Part shown: positions 1 through 8,446 of the stretch, piece by piece
Numbering within the stretch: position 1 is the stretch's first letter
Layout of the letters: every line of letters starts with the position of its first letter
Origin: UBA7672 sp047601145
GTDB lineage: Bacteria > Pseudomonadota > Alphaproteobacteria > Caulobacterales > Hyphomonadaceae
Assembly (NCBI GenBank): GCA_047601145.1
Contig: JASGJW010000001.1
Span: 62,001 to 126,000, forward strand
Reading direction: 5' to 3'
DNA length: 64,000 nucleotides
The notes under the pieces: generated by a model
What the model was told of the DNA's origin: nothing
What the model saw: the letters and a program-made list of their open reading frames with translations, nothing else
Database searches by the model: none
Made by a program: the position numbers and the translations under genes

Positions 1-89
1 TCGTGGGGCACCCGCGTGTGGTCTTAGGAGACTAGAACGCCTCCGGGAAGGTTTCACGGGGGTGTTCTGCAATGCCCAAGCCAGAAATA

Positions 90-1100
90 TCAGCCGGTTT
101 CGCGATCCGGAAAGCGCCGGATGTCGACCTGCCGGCCCAGATAGGCGAAGGGATTCCAGGTAAACGCCGATGCGATGGCTGGACGGCTGACCCTACGGCG
201 AACCCGCAATTCGCGGCGGGCCGCCATCGCGGGCCCCAGGCCACGAAGGCCCGCGGCGAAGCCATCCAGCGTCGGCAGGAAGACGCCCCGGAACAGCCCG
301 CGAATGAGCAGCAGCAGCGCGCCCACGGACCAGACCGGCAACGTAACGATCAACCAGCCGCCCGGCATGTTCTTGAAATAGGTCCACACCCCGTTGCGTA
401 CGCCGTGGAACACCGCGAAGCGGCTGGAACGCCCGGTGATGCCGGATCCGGCATGACGGACGCGCGCGTCGGGAGCGAACTGACAGCGCTCACCCATCAG
501 GCGGAGACGGAAGGCGATATCGACGTCTTCGTGATAACAGAAATAGCGCTCGTCGAAGCCGCCGGCCTCGAGGAAGAGCGCGCGTGGATAGAGTGCAGCC
601 GCTCCGCAGGGCCCGAAGCATTCGCCTGGCCTTAACGTCAGCGACGCACTGTGCCCAAAGCCGCCGCGCCAAGCGTAGCCATAGGCCAGATAGTTGTCCC
701 CTGCTCCGTCGAGCTTCGATGCGTCGTGCAGGTTAATTTGCAGCGATGCGACCATGCGATGAGTGGGGCGAGCCGTTACGGCGCGCACCATCGCTTCAAG
801 CCAGTCGGGCTCGGCTTCGGCGTCCGGATTGAGCAGCGCCAACCACTGGCCCTTGCCCGCCGCGGCGCCGATATTATTGGCGCGGGCAAAGCCAAGATTG
901 GCCGACTGCTTCAGGATGGTGAGGCGTGCCGGCTTTTCGGCGATTGTGTCGAGGGAACCATCGGTCGATGCATTGTCGACGATGATCGTCTCGAAATTGC
1001 GGTGGGTCTGGCGCGCAAGAGACGCCAAACAGCCTTTCAGATAGTCGCCGCTGTTGTAGTTGACGACGACGACCGTGATCTCGGGCGCGCTGTCGGTCAT
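90..1100 (-). CDS. Family 2 glycosyltransferase with C-terminal membrane segment
   Basis: 336-residue GT-A fold enzyme of the GT2 (rhamnosyltransferase-like) type, expected to add a sugar from a nucleotide donor to a lipid-linked glycan at the inner membrane. Visible motifs are the N-terminal strand VVVVNYNSG (residues 9-17), the DNAS donor-site segment (42-45), the metal-site region NPDAEAEPDW (91-100) and the acceptor-side HEDVD (190-194). A hydrophobic stretch near 245-275 suggests membrane anchoring. It starts at ATG, 3 bases after the transaldolase gene, so it is the last visible gene of the leftward operon. Donor and acceptor cannot be read from sequence. Confidence 0.9.
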   Translation of the reverse strand: MTDSAPEITVVVVNYNSGDYLKGCLASLARQTHRNFETIIVDNASTDGSLDTIAEKPARLTILKQSANLGFARANNIGAAAGKGQWLALLNPDAEAEPDWLEAMVRAVTARPTHRMVASLQINLHDASKLDGAGDNYLAYGYAWRGGFGHSASLTLRPGECFGPCGAAALYPRALFLEAGGFDERYFCYHEDVDIAFRLRLMGERCQFAPDARVRHAGSGITGRSSRFAVFHGVRNGVWTYFKNMPGGWLIVTLPVWSVGALLLLIRGLFRGVFLPTLDGFAAGLRGLGPAMAARRELRVRRRVSRPAIASAFTWNPFAYLGRQVDIRRFPDRETG

Positions 1101-1103
1101 GCG

Positions 1104-1757
1104 CTAGAGGATCGACTGTCCCGTCGACTTCCAGTCCTTGAGGAAGGCCTCGACGCCTGCGTCGGTGAGCTCATGCTTGTAGAGCGCCGCGAAGATCTTC
1201 GGCGGCAGCGTTGCGCAATCCGAACCGGCCAGCGCTGCAAGACGAACATGGTCCGCCGAGCGGATCGAGGCCGACAGGATGTTGGTTGCGAAGCCGTAAT
1301 TGTCATAGACGCGGCGGATCTCGCGGATCAGTTCCATGCCGTCGACGCCCTTGTCATCGAGACGGCCTATGAAGGGCGAGATGAAATAGGCGCCGGCCTT
1401 GGCCGCGAGCAGCGCCTGCACAGCCGAGAAGCAGAGCGTGACGTTTACACGGATGCCTTCATCCGCCAGCGTGCGGCAGGCCTTGAGACCGTTCTCGGTC
1501 AATGGAAGCTTCACGACCACGTTGGAAGCGATACGAGCGAGATAGCGCCCCTCCGCCAGCATGCCATCGACATCAGTGGCGACCGCCTCGGCGCTGACCG
1601 GGCCCGGGATGATAGAGCAGATCTCGGCAATCGCTTCCTTCATTTTGCGGCCGGACTTGGCGATCAGGGATGGGTTGGTGGTGACACCGTCGATCAAGCC
1701 GCTCGCTGCAGCCGCGCGCAGTTCGGCCACATCGGCAGAATCGATGAACAGCTGCAT
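1104..1757 (-). CDS. TalC-like transaldolase / fructose-6-phosphate aldolase family
   Basis: 217 residues, the short decameric-type transaldolase family, acting in the cytoplasm on ketose phosphates. GVTTNPSLIAK (residues 24-34) is the classic family signature, and VVKLP holds the Schiff-base lysine (K83). NVTLCFSAVQALLAAKAGA and SPFIGRLDD are also family segments. The ATG at 1757 is chosen because an AGGAG lies 6 bases upstream; a TTG one codon earlier is too close to it. The gene sits in a sugar-nucleotide cluster that also encodes a split transketolase at 26.4-28.1 kb, so a role in providing sedoheptulose-7-P is plausible but inferred. It may instead act as an F6P aldolase. Confidence 0.88.
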   Translation of the reverse strand: MQLFIDSADVAELRAAAASGLIDGVTTNPSLIAKSGRKMKEAIAEICSIIPGPVSAEAVATDVDGMLAEGRYLARIASNVVVKLPLTENGLKACRTLADEGIRVNVTLCFSAVQALLAAKAGAYFISPFIGRLDDKGVDGMELIREIRRVYDNYGFATNILSASIRSADHVRLAALAGSDCATLPPKIFAALYKHELTDAGVEAFLKDWKSTGQSIL

Positions 1758-1813
1758 CAACGTCTCCTAAGGGGCCGGATCGCCCCATTGATCTACCGGC
1801 GCAGCATAGCGCG

Positions 1814-2875
1814 TCAGGATTGATCCGGTATGACTTTCTTGACGTCCTGGGCAAGGCTTCGCGGCATCACGAGCACCGAATTGCCGTGGGCGACGATGAT
1901 GAGGTCGGAAACGCCCAGAGCCGAGATCTGAATACCTTCCGACCGGATCAGGTTGTTATCGCTTCCCACGATCGTGACCGGACCGGAAACGGCGTTGCCG
2001 GACGCATCCTTGTCCGACAGGCGCCAGAGTTCCGCCCACGAACCGACATCGGCCCAGCCGATATCGCATGGAGCAACGGCCGCCCGCCTTGTCTTTTCCA
2101 TGACAGCGCGATCGACCGCTTCCTTGCGCACGGCCGCGAAGCTCGGACCGTGGAGCAGGATGTCGCGACCCTTCCGCTCTGCCCGCACCAGCGCTTCACG
2201 CGCGCCATCGCGGATGTCAGCGGCGGCGATCGCGAACTCCTCAAGCAGGAGCGCCGGAGAGAAGAAGAACATTCCCGAATTCCAGCTGTACCGGCCATCG
2301 CGATAGTATTGCTCGGCGACAGACAGATCCGGCTTCTCCTTGAACTCGGCGAGATGGTGGACGCCGGGCGAGATCGCATCTGCCTGCAGAATGTAACCAT
2401 AGCCCGTCTCGGGGCCGGTGGGCTTGATGCCAAATGTGACGATGCGATCGGAGACGACTGGAACGGCAGCCTGGATCGCAGCCATCAGAGCGTCAGGGCG
2501 GGCGACAAGATGATCGGCGGGAACAAGCAGCACATAGGCGCCGGGGTCAATTTCAGCGGCAATGAACGCCGCAAGCGCCGCAGTCGCGGCCGTGTTGCGT
2601 CCCTCAGGCTCGAGCACCACGGCGGATGGAGTGACGCCTGCCTGCGCGAGCAACTCGGCCACAAGTTCACGGTGCCCCGCACCTGCAATTATGACCGGCG
2701 GCAGGAATTCAATCTCGCCATGGCGGCCCGACAGCCGCAGCGCCGTTTCCTCGATCATTGTGCGCGGCGCACCGAGCTGATGGAACTGCTTGGGCCGCTC
2801 ACCGGTCGAAAGCGGCCAGAGCCGCGTCCCCGAGCCGCCGGACATGATGACCGGGATGATCTTCGTGACAGCCAA
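1814..2875 (-). CDS. manC: Mannose-1-phosphate guanylyltransferase, stand-alone type
   Basis: 353-residue nucleotidyltransferase converting mannose-1-P and GTP to GDP-mannose. The N-terminal pyrophosphorylase signature SGGSGTRLWPLS is followed by RPKQFHQL, and FKEKPDLS matches the sugar-phosphate binding loop. LVPADHLVARPDAL is the expected DH segment. It is shorter than bifunctional ManC/AlgA (about 480 residues) because the C-terminal cupin phosphomannose isomerase domain is absent. Isomerase activity must come from elsewhere; the AGE-family protein at 15688 is one local candidate. It lies in the leftward operon between transaldolase and acyltransferase genes. A heptose-1-P substrate cannot be excluded given the GDP-heptose genes further on. 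Confidence 0.88.
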   Translation of the reverse strand: MAVTKIIPVIMSGGSGTRLWPLSTGERPKQFHQLGAPRTMIEETALRLSGRHGEIEFLPPVIIAGAGHRELVAELLAQAGVTPSAVVLEPEGRNTAATAALAAFIAAEIDPGAYVLLVPADHLVARPDALMAAIQAAVPVVSDRIVTFGIKPTGPETGYGYILQADAISPGVHHLAEFKEKPDLSVAEQYYRDGRYSWNSGMFFFSPALLLEEFAIAAADIRDGAREALVRAERKGRDILLHGPSFAAVRKEAVDRAVMEKTRRAAVAPCDIGWADVGSWAELWRLSDKDASGNAVSGPVTIVGSDNNLIRSEGIQISALGVSDLIIVAHGNSVLVMPRSLAQDVKKVIPDQS

Positions 2876-2959
2876 ATGTTTCTCCCGGCGCGCTCCCCCG
2901 CCGCCTTGTCCGGTTTTATCGGCGCAGGCCCGCCTTTCAAGGGCGCCCTGCCCGGCGTT

Positions 2960-3970
2960 TCACCTGCGATAGGCGCTATCACCCCTCAGGGCTGGTTTTT
3001 CGACCAGATGCCAGAGAAGAAGCGCTGCGACGAGCGAACTTCCCAGCGCGACGGCAACACCCAGAGACGGATTGAAGGCAAACAGGCCCAGCACTGCGAC
3101 CGTCTGGATTATTGGGAAATGCACGATGTAGAGGCCGTAGGACAGGTCGCCGAACCGGGCCGCGTCCGGCAGGCGGGGCCAGCCCGTGGCGACCCATATG
3201 GCGAGGAGACCAAGGCCGATGGCGCGGGCCGGTTCAACCAGCGGCCAGACCAGCGACACAATAACAAGCGCTGCGCCAACGAGACCCGCGACCCACAACC
3301 GCGATCCGGTCAACTGGATCTGGTACAGCATCATGCCGGTGATGAAGTAGCTCATCTGGCCCGGCAGCTGGCGCGCAAGTTCGTACTGCCCAGCCTGCGT
3401 TAAGCCGATCCGCCAGGCTTCTGCGCCGACATAGATAACCAGACAGACCAACCAGCTGAACCTGCCTGCCAAACGCAACACCCATGCGATCACCGGCAGG
3501 ACGAGATAGAACATCACCTCGATCTTCAGCGTCCACAGCGCGCCGTTCACTTCGGTGAGGCTGCTGTCGACGAAAATTCCTGGAAGGTTCGGCTCCATGA
3601 AGTTGGCGAACACAAGATTCCAGCCGATGTAGCGCCCGACGCCAGGCAGATCTCCGCGAGCGATGGGGCTCACGACCAGGGCGGCAAGTGCACATACGAG
3701 GATAACGACGGCGTAGGCAGGATAGAGCCGGCGGAATCGCTTCTCCGCATAGAGCGCGATCGATTCAGATCGCTCGAAACTCGCGAGCACCAGATAGCCG
3801 GACAGCACGAAGAAACCCTGCACGCCAATCATGGCGCCAATCGAAAAGCCCTGCTCGGCAAGGCTTGAGGCTCCAGGAACCGAGAGTGCAGTGTGATAGG
3901 CGACGACCATCAGCGCAAAAACTAGTCGCAGCAGGTTGAAGTTGTTCGCCGTGTGCGCCGCGCCGGGCAT
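2960..3970 (-). CDS. Acyltransferase family 3 membrane protein
   Basis: 336-residue integral membrane protein of the acyltransferase 3 (OafA/NodX-like) family, which O-acylates surface glycans. The N-terminal segment NNFNLLRLVFALMVVAYHT carries the family Arg and the essential His of helix 1, and the C-terminal half is a run of hydrophobic helices ending in LWHLVEKPALRG, the usual ending of this family. About ten membrane segments are visible. It starts at ATG, 4 bases after the ligase gene, so the two are likely co-translated. It is the first of two O-acylation systems in the window; the other is the MBOAT/SGNH pair at 34-36.7 kb. Confidence 0.88.
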   Translation of the reverse strand: MPGAAHTANNFNLLRLVFALMVVAYHTALSVPGASSLAEQGFSIGAMIGVQGFFVLSGYLVLASFERSESIALYAEKRFRRLYPAYAVVILVCALAALVVSPIARGDLPGVGRYIGWNLVFANFMEPNLPGIFVDSSLTEVNGALWTLKIEVMFYLVLPVIAWVLRLAGRFSWLVCLVIYVGAEAWRIGLTQAGQYELARQLPGQMSYFITGMMLYQIQLTGSRLWVAGLVGAALVIVSLVWPLVEPARAIGLGLLAIWVATGWPRLPDAARFGDLSYGLYIVHFPIIQTVAVLGLFAFNPSLGVAVALGSSLVAALLLWHLVEKPALRGDSAYRR

Positions 3971-3974
3971 GTCC

Positions 3975-5186
3975 CTACCCCGCCGAGGACTGAGGCTGAC
4001 CCCTGCTATGGGCCTGTGACGCCGTCAGGACAGCAAGGAGGCAGCAGACCGGCCACCACCACGCGTTCCAGAGGTCAAACGACACCCAATAGGCGATAAC
4101 AGCGCCGAGGATCGCTGCAATTCGAAGCGACGTCGTCCCCATATCACCGGGCCGAGGCAGCCGGAACGCGACCATCACGACGACGATGGAGAGGAGCAGC
4201 GCTCCGACCACGCCGGTCTCCACCCAGAGCTGCAACGGCATGTTGTGAGGATGATTGGGGATATAGAAGAGGTTCGCGAACATCCCCTCGGGAATCATGT
4301 CGCGGTGCGTGCGCAGCACGCCAACGCCTGAGCCGAGAATCGGATTGTCCTGGAGCACTTCGAGCGTGCGCTGCCAGATCGCCTGGCGGTATTCGGTCGA
4401 ATTTGTCGCCGTGTTCGCGTTGGCGCCGCGCGACAGATACTGAAAAATGAAGGGCGCCGTCATGATCAGTGCTGCGACGATGCCGCCGAGAATGCGAAAA
4501 CCGTAACGTTTGAAGAGTGACACGCCACCCATGCAGGCGCCTGCCAATACGAGGGCAAGAAGACCAGCGTCTACCCCGCGCGCGATGAGCAGAGCCGCTT
4601 CGATGGCGATGACAGCAACCGCAATGACGCTCGTCGCAATTCGCCCGCGCCCCTTCGCCAGCCCCATGATCAGAAAAGGCGCAGCAGCAGCCATTATCTG
4701 GCTGTTGCGCGAGATGTTCTGCACGCCCTCATCATCCGGCCGCGCGCCATAGAAGAAGGTAATCGCCTGCTTCTCAAAGAGCGTGAGTACGATGACAGCA
4801 ACAAGTTGAACGAGCAGCGCCACCGTCGCGACACGTCCGATCAGGACGCGCCCCTTCTCGCTCAACCTCTGCGCCAGGGTGATCAGCGCGGCTCCCGCCA
4901 GGAGCGCAAGCCCAGTACGCAGCACCTCGCTGTTGACGCTAAAGACGCCGCGCGCGACGTCGATATCGACCAGAGAAAAAGTCTGCGGCGACCAGAATGC
5001 AGAGGCTGCGGCATAGATGAGGAAGACCAGAAGAACGAGCATGTAGGCCCGAACGCGCATGTGGGGAATTGACATCGGGCTGGTGGCGATCGCAGCCACC
5101 CCTACCAGTGGTCCGAAGCCCCCGGCCCCGACGAAGGCCGCGAGCGGCCACAGTCCGAACACGAAACACAGGACAGCTGCCGTCAA
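3975..5186 (-). CDS. O-antigen ligase / polymerase (WaaL/Wzy superfamily)
   Basis: Multi-spanning inner-membrane protein of roughly 400 residues. The periplasmic-loop signature HPHNMPLQLWVETGVVG near the C-terminus, preceded by NPILGSGVGVLRTHRD, marks the Wzy_C (O-antigen ligase) family, which transfers undecaprenyl-linked glycan to lipid A-core or polymerises repeats. With a Wzm/Wzt exporter at 47.4-49.2 kb, ligase is the likelier role. The frame is open to an ATG at 5276, but that ATG has no ribosome site. A TTG at 5186 with GAGG 5 bases upstream, or a GTG at 5192, fits better and places the first membrane helix at the N-terminus. The exact start is uncertain. Confidence 0.82.
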   Translation of the reverse strand: MTAAVLCFVFGLWPLAAFVGAGGFGPLVGVAAIATSPMSIPHMRVRAYMLVLLVFLIYAAASAFWSPQTFSLVDIDVARGVFSVNSEVLRTGLALLAGAALITLAQRLSEKGRVLIGRVATVALLVQLVAVIVLTLFEKQAITFFYGARPDDEGVQNISRNSQIMAAAAPFLIMGLAKGRGRIATSVIAVAVIAIEAALLIARGVDAGLLALVLAGACMGGVSLFKRYGFRILGGIVAALIMTAPFIFQYLSRGANANTATNSTEYRQAIWQRTLEVLQDNPILGSGVGVLRTHRDMIPEGMFANLFYIPNHPHNMPLQLWVETGVVGALLLSIVVVMVAFRLPRPGDMGTTSLRIAAILGAVIAYWVSFDLWNAWWWPVCCLLAVLTASQAHSRGQPQSSAG

Positions 5187-5352
5187 ACCCACCTCGTCAC
5201 GCTTGCATGCCCCACCCGGGCTTAACCGCTGGACCGGCCACCCGCAACACCGATAAACCATGGTGATTCGGACCATTTTAGGCCGCGATCAACTGATTCT
5301 TGAGCAGTTTGGCCAAGGATGGTGCGATGTCCAACCGGCTGGAGCGCGAGGC

Positions 5353-5766
5353 GTGATCGAGGCCGCAACAACTCGCCCGAGCTTTGCCGAGTTCGCGCAA
5401 TTCATCGCCATTGGCGCTGCAGCCGCCGGCGTGAACCTCGTCGCGCGCTACCTCCTGAATTTCACGATGCCATTCGAGGCGGCCGTGATCATCGCCTACG
5501 TCGTCGGTATGGTCGCTGGCTTCGCTATGTTCCAGGTCTTCATCTATCGCGGCGCCAGCATCCTTCAGTCGCATCGGATGGTGCGGTTCGCCTGGGTCAA
5601 CCTGTTTGGCGCTACTCTGGCCTGGACCGTCAGCATTGTTATGGCGCGCCAACTTTTGCCGATCCTCGGGTGGACCTGGCATCCCCTCGAGATAGCCCAT
5701 CTCGCTGGCGTAGCGGCGCCGGCGCTCTGCAGCTACTTCCTGAACAAGTACTACACTTTCGCCTGA
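5353..5766 (+). CDS. GtrA-family membrane protein (copy 1)
   Basis: Small four-helix membrane protein of the GtrA family, usually implicated in moving polyprenyl-phosphate sugars across the membrane or in anchoring partner enzymes. Family features are the F-x-x-x-G helix 1, PFEAAVIIAYVVGM in helix 2, the aromatic F-x-x-Y-R-G loop, and the C-terminal SYFLNKYYTFA. The GTG at 5353 is preferred because GGAG lies 8 bases upstream; an upstream ATG at 5260 would add 31 residues unlike the family. It resembles the GtrA at 12038 (shared W-T-W-x-P-x-E-x-A-H). Its end overlaps the convergent GT4 gene by 16 bases. Confidence 0.85.
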   Translation: MIEAATTRPSFAEFAQFIAIGAAAAGVNLVARYLLNFTMPFEAAVIIAYVVGMVAGFAMFQVFIYRGASILQSHRMVRFAWVNLFGATLAWTVSIVMARQLLPILGWTWHPLEIAHLAGVAAPALCSYFLNKYYTFA

Positions 5767-7013
5767 GCAGGCCTTGGGCCTTCTGCGAACTTTCCGAAAG
5801 GCCCCTGCGCCAGCGTTTCGCGAGACCATGCACGCAGCTGTGCGGCGATGGCCTGCCTGCCTCTGGAAGCCAGCTCTCGCCGCAACCCTGACGATTGCGC
5901 CAGCGCCTGCAGTTTTTGAGCAGCGTCGGCAATATCAGGTTCCGCCCAATTGAGGCCGGCCGCGCGATAAATCCGCGAGGGATCGCGAACGGCAACCAAC
6001 TTGTGGTCGATCATCAGCTCAGGAATGCCGGACATGAAATCGACATTGCCGGACCAGCCGGTGGCAAGAGCAGGTACGCCCGCCAGGAATGCCTCGGCCA
6101 GCACGAGCCCGAACCCTTCCGAGCGATGCGGCGAGAGGATCACGCTGGCGCTTGCAATCAACTGGCTGATTTCGACATCGGAAACACTGCCGGTTCGAAA
6201 CTGCACATCACTGCGTCCGGCAGCGGCTGAAAGCGCCGCACTGCGGAATTCAGGATGAGCATCGTCCGATTGCACCTTGAGAACGAGACGCCGCGCCGAG
6301 GAGACGTTCGGGAATGCGCGCTTATAGATCTCGATCGCGCCCACGAGGTTCTTGCGGGTGGCGCTGGACTTGAGATCGCCCATCGCCAGCACGACAAAGT
6401 CGCCATCAGTCGGATCGCCTTCGACGGGCTGAGGTCCAAGACCTACAGGATGCGGCATCACGCGGACAGGATTTGTCACGCCTGATGCGAGGACTGCATC
6501 CGCAACGAAACGACTGGGTGTCCATATTTCGTGGAAGGCGCGAGCAGCCTTGACCCACGCGGCAGGAATTCGCGGGAGTTCATAAGCCCAGTAGGCGATG
6601 CGATAGCGGCCCAGCCAGTCCGCGGGAGAAATGCGCGAAAGTGCAGCGAGGGCTTCTGGCGCGTTGGCGTGAACCAGCCAGACACCGCCCGGGCGATCAA
6701 CCGGCAGGCGCGAGGCAGAGGCGTCACTGGCAGCGAAGACTGGAGCGAGATCATGTTCGATGGCGACGTAGCCGGCCGCTCGGACGCCTTCGATCGTCAA
6801 CCTTGCTGCACGCGAGACCCCCTTGGTTCCCGCAAGCCCTGAGACAATGACCGGTCCACGAACGGGTTCCGGTTCGCCCGCAGCAAGGGCTGCACTGACG
6901 CGATTGTTGGCCAGAGCCATAGCCGCGCCCTGCCCGTATTTGCGAAGCGAGGCCGGCACGAGGGTGCGCCAGACCTTCCGCAATGCTATTCCCGTGGAGG
7001 GGGGCTTCAACAT
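5751..7013 (-). CDS. Family 4 glycosyltransferase (GT-B fold)
   Basis: About 420-residue GT4-type glycosyltransferase. The C-terminal nucleotide-sugar domain shows VVLAMGDLKSS-x-RKN, then HRSEGFGLVLAEAFLAG-VPALAT, the E-x7-E donor site of retaining GT-B enzymes. The N-terminal half has VIVSGLAGTKGVSRAARL and YWAYELPRIPAAWV, as in cytosolic mannosyl- or rhamnosyl-type transferases. The ATG at 7013 is chosen; the open frame extends to 7208 but would run into the divergent GT4 gene and has no family match there. It stands alone on the minus strand between two rightward units, tail-to-tail with the first gtrA. Confidence 0.87.
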   Translation of the reverse strand: MLKPPSTGIALRKVWRTLVPASLRKYGQGAAMALANNRVSAALAAGEPEPVRGPVIVSGLAGTKGVSRAARLTIEGVRAAGYVAIEHDLAPVFAASDASASRLPVDRPGGVWLVHANAPEALAALSRISPADWLGRYRIAYWAYELPRIPAAWVKAARAFHEIWTPSRFVADAVLASGVTNPVRVMPHPVGLGPQPVEGDPTDGDFVVLAMGDLKSSATRKNLVGAIEIYKRAFPNVSSARRLVLKVQSDDAHPEFRSAALSAAAGRSDVQFRTGSVSDVEISQLIASASVILSPHRSEGFGLVLAEAFLAGVPALATGWSGNVDFMSGIPELMIDHKLVAVRDPSRIYRAAGLNWAEPDIADAAQKLQALAQSSGLRRELASRGRQAIAAQLRAWSRETLAQGPFGKFAEGPRPAQAKV

Positions 7014-7149
7014 CGCCCGAGGGATGGCCGCTGCGCCGCCTTCAGTCAATGAACGCGGCAGGCCGCCAGAGCTTTGATTTTCCCTGACCTGGTGTAGGAC
7101 TGACCTGGCCAGCCCGGGGTAATCGCGGGTATCGCGCCAAAGGCCCGCA

Positions 7150-8424
7150 TTGCAGATCCTGTTCGATGGCGAATATGCGCGCGACCGCCAAGGCACCGGC
7201 ATCAGCACCTATGCGCGCACGCTGGCGCGGGGACTGGTCGCCCTCGGCCATGGCGTCGAATGGCTATCGGGCGCGCCAGCTGGAAAGGCGGGTGATGCGC
7301 TGGCCGACGCCGCCGCTGTGTCGGACCAGCCGCAATCCGTGCGTGGACCACGCGCATGGGCGCAGACTGCGGGCCGCATGGCGGGGGGACTGATATCTGG
7401 TTCGGCATCGGCGCGGAAAATCGAGCATCCCGAAATTGTGGTTGCCGCTCCTTCTGACATGGATGGTCAGCCCCTGCATCTTGCCCCTGAGCTGTTTGTC
7501 CGGGCGCACTACCGCCACATGCTGCTGCGCCAGTTCACGGATGTCAGTGTGACATCGAAAATAGACGTGCTGCACCTGACAGCGCCGCTGCCGATCCGCA
7601 TGAAAAACGTGAAACGCGTCGTGACGATCCACGATCTCATTCCGATCCGCCTGCCCTACACCACCCCGGACAACAAGGCAGAGTTCATCGATCGCGCGCG
7701 GACGTGCGCACGCGAAAGCGATCTGGTCATTACCGTATCCGAGGCTTCGAAGACGGATATTGTTTCGCTACTGGGCGTCGATCCGGCCAAGATTGCCGTG
7801 ACCTACCAGCCCGCCGTTTTGACCTCGCTTACAAGCGATGAACGCGACAGGCTCCCGCAGGGTCTTGCGCGCTTCGGCCTGACACCGGGCGGATACCTGC
7901 TCTTCGTCGGCGCACAGGAGCCCAAGAAAAATGTCAGGCGACTGATCGAGGCTTTTCTGGAAGTCGACACGCCGATGCCGCTTGTGCTCGCCGGCCCTCG
8001 CGGATGGATGTGGGAGACCGAGGTCGGCGCCGCGCTCGCGCCATTGAGCGAGACCGCACGGGGCCGCATCCGCTTCGCCGGCTATCTCGAACGGGACGAC
8101 CTGCGCCGCCTTTATGCTGGCGCCTGCACCTTCATCTACCCGTCACTTTATGAGGGCTTCGGGCTGCCAGCCCTTGAGGCAATGATCGCAGGCGCGCCTG
8201 TGATCACGTCGAAAACGTCTTCCTTGCCTGAGGTTTGCGGAACGGCGGCCCTTTACATTGATCCATTCGATCGGAGCGATATCCGACAAAAGATCGAGCA
8301 GATGATCGGCGATCCGGCGCTTCGTGCAAAACTCGCAGCAGCAGGGCGTGAACAAGCGAGGGTTTTCTCCTTCGAGGCCTATCTTGGCAGGCTTGGAAGC
8401 GCTTATTCACGTCTTTCGGGCTAA
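7150..8424 (+). CDS. Family 4 glycosyltransferase (mannosyltransferase-like)
   Basis: 424 residues. MQILFDGEYARDRQGTGIS is the typical first strand and glycine loop of GT4 enzymes. VVTIHDLIPI, the SEASKTDI segment and LFVGAQEPKKNVRRLIEAF follow in family order. YPSLYEGFGLPALEAM carries the paired glutamates of the donor site. Translation appears to start at a TTG (7150), the only start that keeps the first strand intact. It heads a rightward operon with the DprE1-like and DprE2-like genes, 22 bases before the first, so it may use or assemble the same glycan; its actual donor is unknown. Confidence 0.9.
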   Translation: MQILFDGEYARDRQGTGISTYARTLARGLVALGHGVEWLSGAPAGKAGDALADAAAVSDQPQSVRGPRAWAQTAGRMAGGLISGSASARKIEHPEIVVAAPSDMDGQPLHLAPELFVRAHYRHMLLRQFTDVSVTSKIDVLHLTAPLPIRMKNVKRVVTIHDLIPIRLPYTTPDNKAEFIDRARTCARESDLVITVSEASKTDIVSLLGVDPAKIAVTYQPAVLTSLTSDERDRLPQGLARFGLTPGGYLLFVGAQEPKKNVRRLIEAFLEVDTPMPLVLAGPRGWMWETEVGAALAPLSETARGRIRFAGYLERDDLRRLYAGACTFIYPSLYEGFGLPALEAMIAGAPVITSKTSSLPEVCGTAALYIDPFDRSDIRQKIEQMIGDPALRAKLAAAGREQARVFSFEAYLGRLGSAYSRLSG

Positions 8425-8446
8425 GACGGAGCCCGCGGGGTAGGTC

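Noticed and set aside
1..89. Gene fragment at the left edge
   Set aside because: No frame gives recognisable protein similarity in these bases; treated as non-coding downstream sequence of the GT2 gene.
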